DNA from: Demequina rhizosphaerae
GTDB taxonomy: Bacteria; Actinomycetota; Actinomycetes; Actinomycetales; Demequinaceae
Length of the DNA: 64,000 nucleotides
NCBI RefSeq assembly: GCF_000971255.1
Contig: NZ_BBMC01000009.1
Span: 102,382 to 166,381 of the forward strand
Reading direction: 5' to 3'
This document shows positions 57,954-64,000 of this stretch, piece by piece; the stretch's first letter is position 1, and each line of letters starts with the position of its first letter. Both the position numbers and the translations under genes were made by a program. Below the pieces are notes generated by a model. It worked only from the letters and a program-made list of their open reading frames with translations. It did not search any database and was not told the origin of the DNA.

Positions 57954-58646
57954 TCAGCCCGTCGTCCGGTGCGCGAACCCCCGCACGATCAGCCACACCG
58001 CGAGCACCATCTCCTGGAGCGCGAGCGGCATCTGCAGCCCCACCGCGGTGCTGGACATCACGTCGAGGACCTCGAGCAGCCCCAGGATCGCGACGGCCGC
58101 GTAGGGCACGAGCGCGAGCAGCCCCCAGCCGGACAGCCATCGCGGGACCAGGCGCGCGCGGTACAGCGCCCAGTAGAACATCGCGGCGCCGGTGACGAAC
58201 ACGAGGCTCTGGAGCATGCCGCCCGTCTCGCCCGCCTCGAACAGCATGCCGCCCGCGTCCCCGGACGATGCGGCGCCGTCCGCCGCCATCCGGAACAGGG
58301 TGAGCCACGTCATGGCGGTGACGATGTACCAGGTGGTCTCGAGGGCGCCGCGGAAGACGAGGAAGCCCGCCGCGAGCCGCTCGCTGACGCGCCTCAGCAC
58401 CGGGAAGGCCACGATCGGGATGAACGCGAGCGACAGCCCCATGAGCAGGACGAGCAGCGCGCCGACGGCGAGCCCGCTCCCGAGCTCGTCCGCGCTCGCG
58501 AGGTAGTCGGGCCCCTCCAGGCCGCCGCCGGTCGCGGCGACGCTGGCGACCCCGGCCGCCGTGCCGAGGATGTAGAGGACGCCGACCGCCGTCGCCGTCG
58601 CGCGGTCGGACAGGCCCTTCGATGGAACGTCTGCGTGCGTGGTCAT
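57954..58646 (-). CDS. DUF4386 family membrane protein
   Basis: A 230-residue protein with six hydrophobic segments. It shows the DUF4386 pattern: ATAVGVLYILGTAAGVAS at the start, FRGALETTWYIVTAM in the middle and MLQSLVFVTGAAMFYWALYR further on. Function unknown. AAGGGAG precedes the ATG at 58646. A GGACGATGCG copy lies inside at 58263. The gene is followed on the right by a TetR gene on the same strand. Confidence 0.87.
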   Translation of the reverse strand: MTTHADVPSKGLSDRATATAVGVLYILGTAAGVASVAATGGGLEGPDYLASADELGSGLAVGALLVLLMGLSLAFIPIVAFPVLRRVSERLAAGFLVFRGALETTWYIVTAMTWLTLFRMAADGAASSGDAGGMLFEAGETGGMLQSLVFVTGAAMFYWALYRARLVPRWLSGWGLLALVPYAAVAILGLLEVLDVMSSTAVGLQMPLALQEMVLAVWLIVRGFAHRTTG

Positions 58647-58751
58647 CGCGCTCTCCCTTGCGGTCGCGCGGCGCGCCCGGCCGGGTCCGACGGACGCCGT
58701 GTCGTTCCTTCCATCATCGCGCCGCCGCGCGGCGAGCGCGCGCGGGGCGGA

Positions 58752-59432
58752 TCAGCCGGCGGCGGGGTGCTGGGCCTCGAGGCCCGCGACGACGAGGTCG
58801 AGAGCGAAGCGCAGCTGCTCCTGCTGCGACCAGGACTCGCCGAAGACGCGCACGAACGTCGGGAACCGGTCGGCCGCGCCGGCGCTCACGGCGCCGAGGT
58901 CCCGCTCGAGCGGGCGCTCGCCCGCCCCGGCCGCCTCGAGCGTGTAGCGCGCCGCGGCGTAGACGACCTCCGCGAGCATCGCGAGCGTGCGTCCGGCCAC
59001 CGCATCGGCGAAGCCGGCGCGGGTGAGCGCGGTGAGGAGCTGCTCGGACGGACCCAGGAAGCCCGTGCGCGGCGCGCGCGTGATCGCGAGGGCGGGCGGT
59101 CCGCACTCGACCAGGGCGGCGAGCATGCCCTCCGATGCCGCGACGATGGCCGCCCGCCAGTCGTCGACGGGCACCTCGAGCGTCGCGAGCCGCTCCGACA
59201 GCTCGCTCTCCACCACCAGGCCGAGCAGGTCCTCGCGGCTGCCGACGTGGTACGCGACCGCGTTGCGCGCGACGCCCAGGGCATCCGCCACCGAGGTGAG
59301 CGTGAGCGCCTCGTGGTCGATCCCCCGCGCCGCGGCGACGATGCGCTCGCGGCTGAGCTTGGGCGGCCGTCCGGTGCGGGCGCGTGCGCGCGCCGCACCC
59401 GGGCCCTCGGTCACGGGATCGCTGGCGTTCAC
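58752..59432 (-). CDS. TetR-family transcriptional regulator
   Basis: A 226-residue regulator with an N-terminal helix-turn-helix (LTLTSVADALGVARNAVAYH) preceded by the basic RTGRPPKLSRERIV and a C-terminal ligand domain resembling TetR_C. TAGCAT ends six bases before the GTG at 59432, so the mRNA is probably leaderless. The palindrome at 59447-59466 overlaps its promoter region and the divergent gene's leader, which suggests control of both. Confidence 0.9.
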   Translation of the reverse strand: MNASDPVTEGPGAARARARTGRPPKLSRERIVAAARGIDHEALTLTSVADALGVARNAVAYHVGSREDLLGLVVESELSERLATLEVPVDDWRAAIVAASEGMLAALVECGPPALAITRAPRTGFLGPSEQLLTALTRAGFADAVAGRTLAMLAEVVYAAARYTLEAAGAGERPLERDLGAVSAGAADRFPTFVRVFGESWSQQEQLRFALDLVVAGLEAQHPAAG

Positions 59433-59446
59433 GCCGCTATGCTACC

Positions 59447-59466
59447 TTTTTGCCGCCCGACAAAAA
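59447..59466. promoter_or_regulatory. Probable TetR operator
   Basis: TTTTTGCCG-CC-CGACAAAAA is a 9-2-9 inverted repeat with one mismatch, in an AT-rich patch between two divergent genes. Confidence 0.6.
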
Positions 59467-59493
59467 CTACTACCGGTCCGCGAAGGAATGCTC

Positions 59494-60450
59494 ATGATCT
59501 TCGGCACCCCCGTCTCCTGGTTCCTCTTCGAGGTCCTCTCGGTCGTCGTCTTCGTCGCCACGCTCATCCATGCGACACGGCGCCCCGACGCGACCCGTCA
59601 CGTGCTCACGGTGCTGGGCTTCGTCATCTTCGCGGCCACGTTCGAGAACATCGGCGTCTGGCAGCACATCTACGACTACTCGACCGACCGGATCATGATG
59701 ATTGGGAACGTGCCGCTGAGCATCCTCTTCGTCGAGGCGGTAGGTGTGTACTGCGCGCTGTGGGTCGCCGAGCATCTGCGGCTGCCCTGGTGGGTCGCAC
59801 CGTTCCTCGCCGGGCTGTGGGGCTCGATCCAGGACATGACCGTCGACCCCTCGAACGTCTTCGACCTGCACACCATCGACGGCGTCGCCTCGGGCCAGTG
59901 GAACTGGACCATGTCCTACGACGGCGGCTTCTTCGGGATCCCGGTGTTCAACTTCTCCGGCTGGTTCACGATGATCCTGTACTACTGCTTCGCGGTCGCG
60001 CTGATCCAGCGCCTGGCGGAGCGCAAGGACATCGGCTGGCTCCGTACCGGAGGACCTCTGGTCGCGATCGTCCCCTCGCTCATCGTGCTCGTGTCGCCCA
60101 TCAACCTCTTCCTGCTCTACGCGTGGCCGCTCGGCGGCCAGGGGGTGCTGGCGGCGGAGTGGATCATGCTCGTCGTCAACCTCTCCGTCGCGGCGTTCCT
60201 GGTGCTGCGGTACGCGAAGCTCGACCGCCCGCTCGACCTTCGCCGCGACTGGATCGTCTTCGCGGTGCCGGTGGTCCTGCACCTGTGGGACATCGGGCTG
60301 GCCTTCGCGGCGCAGATCGAGATCGCCTACGTGCCCAGCGTCCTCTTCACGGCCATCCACGTGGCGGCGCTCGCGGTCGTCGTCCGCGCGGGTCTCCGCG
60401 CGAGGGCACGCCTCGAGGTGCCCGAGGCGGAGAAGCTGCTCGTCGTCTAG
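59494..60450 (+). CDS. Polytopic membrane protein, TetR-linked, function unknown
   Basis: A 318-residue protein with seven to eight hydrophobic segments. The conserved-looking acidic/aromatic segment FENIGVWQHIYDYSTDRIMM followed by NVPLSILFVEAVGVYCALW resembles the arrangement of carotenoid-biosynthesis (DUF422/CruF-like) membrane proteins, but the match is not strong enough for a function. I use the ATG at 59494, six bases after AAGGA. It is divergent from the TetR gene and separated by the palindrome, so TetR control is likely. Confidence 0.8.
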   Translation: MIFGTPVSWFLFEVLSVVVFVATLIHATRRPDATRHVLTVLGFVIFAATFENIGVWQHIYDYSTDRIMMIGNVPLSILFVEAVGVYCALWVAEHLRLPWWVAPFLAGLWGSIQDMTVDPSNVFDLHTIDGVASGQWNWTMSYDGGFFGIPVFNFSGWFTMILYYCFAVALIQRLAERKDIGWLRTGGPLVAIVPSLIVLVSPINLFLLYAWPLGGQGVLAAEWIMLVVNLSVAAFLVLRYAKLDRPLDLRRDWIVFAVPVVLHLWDIGLAFAAQIEIAYVPSVLFTAIHVAALAVVVRAGLRARARLEVPEAEKLLVV

Positions 60451-60653
60451 CAGCGGCGACGATGCGCGGCGTGGGGTGGCGTCGTGAGTCCGGCCCGGCG
60501 CCGGCCGCTCGCGATGCCACCTCTCCATGGCCACGCGGAGGGCGCCGTGGTTCGTGTGACGGCTCATATCGCCGCTCCCGCAATGGTCGCGGGAACAGAA
60601 AGCGCCTGGTATTCGCGTTGTGCGAGGTAGGTGTGCGATCGGGGCCGCGCCCG

Positions 60654-60683
60654 TTGACATCCCCGCACGACGGTGCCGAGACT
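60654..60683 (+). promoter_or_regulatory. Promoter of the secreted peptidase gene
   Basis: TTGACA (60654-60659) and GAGACT (60678-60683) with an 18-base spacer. The rest of the 60451-60718 gap has GACGATGCG near 60459 and a short hairpin near 60573. Confidence 0.55.
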
Positions 60684-60718
60684 CGTGCCAACTGGCGTCG
60701 TCCGTAGGGGGGCTCCTG

Positions 60719-62476
60719 ATGAGCAAGCCAGTGTTCCGCACCGTCGCGGCCCTCGCCGCGCTGCTGGTCTCGACCCTCGCCGTGGGAATCCCCGCGGCGT
60801 CCGGCGCTCCGCCGGGTGAGGCGCCCAAGATCTCCTGGTCGCCCTGCTACAAGAAGCTCGCGACGGAGATCAACGTCGATATGGCGTTGCTCGGTCAGCC
60901 CGAGGTGTCGTACGAGTGCGCGACCGTGCCGGTGCCGTTGGACTACGACCGGCCGAACGGGCCCACCATCCAGCTGTCGCTCGTACGGCTCCCCGCCTCG
61001 GGACCCGAGGCGGAGCGGATCGGCTCCCTGTTCGTGAACCCGGGCGGCCCCGGCGGCTCCGGGGTCGACTTCGCGGTCTTCTTCGGCCCGTTCGCGGGGC
61101 TCGAGCTGGACCCCGGCGTCCGCGCGGGCTTCGACATCATCGGCATGGATCCGCGCGGCGTGGGCCGCAGCAGCGCGCTCAAGTGCTTCGGCAACGTCGG
61201 TCAGGCCGTGGAGGTGTTCCCGTGGGCCGCCTATCCGATCAGCGAGGACGAGGTCGCGGCGCAGATCGCCGGCGACGCGTTGCTCGCCGAGGCCTGCGCG
61301 AGCGGCACCAAGCGGCCGAGCGAGCATATGTCCACCGCGAACGTCGCGCGTGACCTGGACCTTCTGCGCGAGGCGGTCGGCGACGCGGGCCTGAACTACC
61401 TCGGCCTCTCCTACGGGTCGTTCCTGGGCACCGTCTACGCGAACCTCTTCCCCGACAACGTCCGGGCGATGGTCATCGACGGTGTGTTGGACCCGGAGGC
61501 GTGGACCAACGAGGAGGCGGAGATCCCGTTCTCGACCGGGCTGCGCTCGGACCTGGGCGCCGGCGCCGCGCTGCAGAAGTTCTTCGAGCTGTGCGATGCG
61601 ACCCCGGGCGACGGCGGCGACGGCAGCTGCCTGATCTCCGACGGCACGTCGGGCGACGCCGCGGCACGCTTCGAGGAGATCATCGAGCGCCTCGAGGACT
61701 CTCCGCTCGAGGTGTTCGACCCGTTCGTCGGCGAGACCTTCGTGCTGGCTAAGCAGGACGTCATCGCGATCACGCTGAGCATCCTCTACAACCCGTTCGA
61801 CTACTACTTCCTGGGCGAGCTGCTCTCGCTCGTCGAGGCCGGCGCGCCGCCGGGCGACATGGGTGCCTTCCTCCGTGAGCTCGAGACGGAGACGGCGCTC
61901 GTCAGCAAGCGTGGCTTCCCGCAGTACGACAACTTCGTGGAAGCGTTCCCCGCGGTGGGCTGCAGCGACACCCGCAACCCGACGGACTACGCGGTGTGGC
62001 AGGACACCGGGATCGCCGATCCCGATCCGTACTTCGCGAAGATCTGGGACTGGGCCTCGAGCCCGTGCGCCCAGTGGCCGCGTGAGGACGACGACCGCTA
62101 CGACGGCGCGGACGGCTTCGGCGCGACCACGCCCAGCCAGGTGCTGGTCATCGGCAACCTCTACGACCCTGCGACCCGCTACGAGGGCGCTGTCGCGGTG
62201 TCCGAGCTGCTCGGCAACACGCATCTGCTGACGGTCGACGACCCCGGGCACACCTCTCTCGGCACCAGCTTCTTCTGCGCCGGGCCGGCCACCGGCGGCT
62301 ACCTCATCGATCCCGACGAGGCGCTGCCGGACTTCTGCCCGGGGCTGGAGGACGCGGTGGGGTTGAACTGGATCGACTTCGGGGCGCCACCGCCCGACGG
62401 TGACGAGCCGACCGGCCTGCGGGTGGCGGATCAGCTGCGCCACCGGCTGCTCCCGGAGATCTCGTACATGCCGTAG
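60719..62476 (+). CDS. Secreted tripeptidyl-aminopeptidase-like alpha/beta hydrolase
   Basis: A 585-residue secreted hydrolase of the S33 TAP family, which releases peptides from N termini. A signal peptide (1-29, ending AASGA) is followed by VNPGGPGGSG (oxyanion loop). The nucleophile Ser231 lies in GLSYG, the likely Asp in NLYDPATRYEGAV and the His in DDPGHTSL, which lies in a TAP-like C-terminal domain. AGGGGGG precedes the ATG at 60719. Exported substrate processing is inferred. Confidence 0.92.
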   Translation: MSKPVFRTVAALAALLVSTLAVGIPAASGAPPGEAPKISWSPCYKKLATEINVDMALLGQPEVSYECATVPVPLDYDRPNGPTIQLSLVRLPASGPEAERIGSLFVNPGGPGGSGVDFAVFFGPFAGLELDPGVRAGFDIIGMDPRGVGRSSALKCFGNVGQAVEVFPWAAYPISEDEVAAQIAGDALLAEACASGTKRPSEHMSTANVARDLDLLREAVGDAGLNYLGLSYGSFLGTVYANLFPDNVRAMVIDGVLDPEAWTNEEAEIPFSTGLRSDLGAGAALQKFFELCDATPGDGGDGSCLISDGTSGDAAARFEEIIERLEDSPLEVFDPFVGETFVLAKQDVIAITLSILYNPFDYYFLGELLSLVEAGAPPGDMGAFLRELETETALVSKRGFPQYDNFVEAFPAVGCSDTRNPTDYAVWQDTGIADPDPYFAKIWDWASSPCAQWPREDDDRYDGADGFGATTPSQVLVIGNLYDPATRYEGAVAVSELLGNTHLLTVDDPGHTSLGTSFFCAGPATGGYLIDPDEALPDFCPGLEDAVGLNWIDFGAPPPDGDEPTGLRVADQLRHRLLPEISYMP

Positions 62477-62544
62477 CCGCCGCCGTCGGGCGGGCAGGTG
62501 AGGCAGGGCATCGAGGGCGCGCGGGCGTGGCGCCCGCGCGACGA

Positions 62545-62769
62545 TCAGTCCCGGTCGTCGCGACCCGAGCCGCGCCACACCCGCACCGCCACGGCGAGGC
62601 CGGAGAGGACGATCAGCCCGGCGATCGCGATGAAGACGAGGTAGCGGGGCTCGGTGACCTCGCGCACGTAGGGCTGGCGGTCCGACCACGCGAGGGACAG
62701 GCGCACGAAGACGAGCGCGAGCAGCACGCCGCCGATCCCGACCGCGACCGCCCACCCACGTCTCCGCAC
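62545..62769 (-). CDS. Small two-span membrane protein
   Basis: About 74 residues with two hydrophobic segments (AVAVGIGGVLLALVFVRLSL and YLVFIAIAGLIVLSGLAVAV). I place the start at the GTG at 62769, where CATGAT ends six bases upstream, but upstream in-frame codons to 62820 are possible. No family is recognised. Confidence 0.55.
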   Translation of the reverse strand: MRRRGWAVAVGIGGVLLALVFVRLSLAWSDRQPYVREVTEPRYLVFIAIAGLIVLSGLAVAVRVWRGSGRDDRD

Positions 62770-62859
62770 GGCCCCATCATGGTCCACCGGGATCACGCTC
62801 GGATTCTTCCTGGCCGCCACGGGCGTCGGATAGGCGCCGCGCTCTCTCCGCGTCAGGCG

Positions 62860-63198
62860 TCAGCCGAGCTCGCCCTTGGCCAGGGCCTCGAAGTTCTCCC
62901 ACAGCGCCGGGACCCCGTACTCCTCGCGCTGGCGCAGCGCCGCAGGGGCGACGCGGCTCCACATGAGTCCCACGGCCCACAGGTCGTAGACGAGGCCCGC
63001 GTCGAGCACACCCTGCTTGACGTAGGTGCCGACCGTCTCGCCCATCATGAGCATCACGAACACGGGCTTGTCCAGCACGCTGGCGGAGTCCGCGTCGAAG
63101 TCGGGGGACATCAGCGCCATCGAGGCCTCCATCCCTCCGGCCGACGTATGCCACTGGAGCAGCTGGGTCATCAGGGACGCGTCTTCCTTGGTCGACAT
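62860..63198 (-). CDS. Small protein resembling DUF4760, function unknown
   Basis: A 112-residue protein without membrane segments. KPVFVMLMMGETVGTYVKQG and LDAGLVYDLWAVGLMWSRV resemble the DUF4760 pattern. GGAGG lies four bases before the ATG. The left end of the insertion sequence begins 43 bases upstream of the start, so its original promoter may be disrupted. Confidence 0.65.
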   Translation of the reverse strand: MSTKEDASLMTQLLQWHTSAGGMEASMALMSPDFDADSASVLDKPVFVMLMMGETVGTYVKQGVLDAGLVYDLWAVGLMWSRVAPAALRQREEYGVPALWENFEALAKGELG

Positions 63199-63317
63199 GG
63201 GGACCTCCGCATCGTTGCTGGTGGACGCCGAGCTTCCTCACTGTCCTGCCCCCCGTTTTTTGGTCCGTTTCTTCTGTGAGTCTTGTCCAATGGTGAGAGT
63301 GCTTGTGGAGGTGTGAG

Positions 63318-63599
63318 GTGGCGGCTGCGAAGCGGTACACGACGGAGCAGATCGTGGCGAAGCTGCGGGAGATGGAGAAGCTTCAGGCGCAGGGGATGTC
63401 GATTCCGGCGGCGTGCAAGCGGTTGGGGATCTCGGATCAGACGTTCTATCGGTGGCGACTCAAGTACGGGGCGCTGAAGGAGGACGAGGCGCAGCGGTTG
63501 AAGGCTCTGGAGGCCGAGAATGCCCGTTTGAAGCGCATCGTGGCGGAGCAGGCTCTGGACATCAGCATGTTGAAGGACTTGACCCGGGGAAATTGGTGA
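63318..63599 (+). CDS. IS3-family transposase OrfA
   Basis: A 93-residue protein with a helix-turn-helix (TTEQIVAKLREMEKLQAQGM, CKRLGISDQTFYRWRLKYG) and a leucine-rich coiled coil ending in LDISMLKDLTRGNW. This matches IS3 orfA of the IS407 group. I chose the GTG at 63318, where GGAG lies upstream. The stop overlaps the orfB start by four bases. Confidence 0.9.
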   Translation: MAAAKRYTTEQIVAKLREMEKLQAQGMSIPAACKRLGISDQTFYRWRLKYGALKEDEAQRLKALEAENARLKRIVAEQALDISMLKDLTRGNW

Positions 63600-64000
63600 G
63601 CCCGGCTCGCCGCCGGGCTGCCGTGGCGCGGCTGGTGCGCCGTTTCAAGGTGTCGGAGCGGCGTGCCTGCTTGGTGGTGGGGCAGCATCGCTCGAGCCAG
63701 CGGTACGTGCCGGTGGCGTCGGACTTCGAGGCGCGCCTGGTGGCCGCGATGCGCGTGATCGCCGACGCTCATCCGCGGTGGGGGTATCGGCGGGTCCATG
63801 CGGGGCTGGTCGCGGATGGCTGGCAGGTCAACGTCAAACGGGTCGAGCGGTTGTGGCGGGCGGAGGGGTTGCAGGTGCCCTCGCGGCGTAAAGGTGCTGG
63901 TCAGAAGGCGTTGGGTTCGGATGAGCATGCCTTGTGGGCGTTGCCAGCGCTGCGGGCGGGGCATGTGTGGTCGTACGACTTCATGTCCGTGCGTACCGAG
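63596..64000 (+). CDS. IS3-family transposase OrfB, partial
   Basis: The frame opens with GTG at 63596, overlapping orfA by four bases, and continues for 135 codons to the window edge without a stop. It reads ARRRAAVARLVRRFKVSERR and HPRWGYRRVHAGL, then VWSYDFMSV, where the first Asp of the DDE catalytic triad lies. It would be produced alone or by -1 frameshifting as an OrfAB fusion. Confidence 0.88.
   Translation, partial: MSPARRRAAVARLVRRFKVSERRACLVVGQHRSSQRYVPVASDFEARLVAAMRVIADAHPRWGYRRVHAGLVADGWQVNVKRVERLWRAEGLQVPSRRKGAGQKALGSDEHALWALPALRAGHVWSYDFMSVRTE

Larger units (their letters stand above)
63242..64000 (+). mobile_element. IS3-family insertion sequence, left part, cut by the window end
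   Basis: The probable left terminal repeat begins TGTCCTGCCCCCCG near 63242. It is followed by overlapping orfA and orfB in the IS3 arrangement with orfB in the -1 frame. The G+C is lower than in neighbours. The right end is outside the window, so the exact boundary is not confirmed. Confidence 0.8.

Overview
This window is the chromosomal origin region of a high-G+C (roughly 73% by eye) actinobacterium. The gene order gyrA-gyrB-dciA-recF-dnaN-oriC-dnaA-rpmH-rnpA-yidD-yidC-jag-rsmG-parA-parB, followed by trxB/trx, murJ, a NUDIX gene and cca, matches the conserved order around the Mycobacterium tuberculosis origin. So do the ino1-padR-ponA block and the rpsF-ssb-rpsR-rplI-dnaB block. No mycobacterial cell-envelope genes are seen. 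The FemABX/ATP-grasp peptidoglycan genes and the DUF805 paralogues suggest a member of the Micrococcales, possibly near Demequina or Cellulomonas; that placement is inference.

Layout. 1-6.1 kb: partial membrane protein, alpha/beta hydrolase, gyrA and gyrB, all leftward. 6.5-7.4 kb: a lower-G+C membrane protein with a duplicated domain. 7.7-13.2 kb: dciA, recF, dnaN, the origin with its DnaA boxes, an array of five inverted-repeat units, and dnaA. 13.5-18.6 kb: rightward rpmH to parB with three parS sites. 18.7-28.2 kb, leftward: a Ddl-like ligase, an aminotransferase, a fused thioredoxin reductase-thioredoxin, a murJ-associated pseudokinase, murJ, DUF6049 and NUDIX. 28.3-35.9 kb: cca, ald with its probable Lrp regulator, an MFS transporter, four tandem DUF805 genes and an NAD(P)-binding protein. 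35.9-42.6 kb: ino1, padR, a class A penicillin-binding protein, a FemABX transferase and an ATP-grasp ligase. 43.5-47.1 kb: rpsF, ssb, rpsR, rplI and dnaB, with a dense cluster of DnaA boxes upstream of dnaB. 47.2-50.4 kb: TlpA-like lipoprotein, CcdA-like protein and a Zur-box-controlled AztD-like zinc chaperone. 50.6-57.9 kb: a five-gene branched-chain-amino-acid-type ABC transporter with an aldehyde dehydrogenase and an AraC regulator. 57.9-63.2 kb: accessory membrane, regulatory and secreted-peptidase genes. 63.2 kb to the end: the left part of an IS3-family insertion sequence.

The genes form replication/segregation (gyrAB, dciA, recF, dnaN, dnaA, parAB, dnaB, ssb), membrane-protein insertion (yidC, yidD), envelope (murJ, PBP, FemABX, ATP-grasp ligase) and redox/metal groups.

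The most unusual signals are not genes. (1) Five spaced elements, four of them 76-77 bp, with conserved about 20-bp inverted arms fill the space between dnaA and the DnaA boxes of oriC. (2) A ten-base word, GGACGATGCG, occurs 23 times on both strands, many times between genes; one inverted pair forms a terminator-like hairpin, as uptake sequences do in Neisseria. (3) A helically phased cluster of DnaA boxes lies just upstream of the dnaB promoter. All counts were made by eye.
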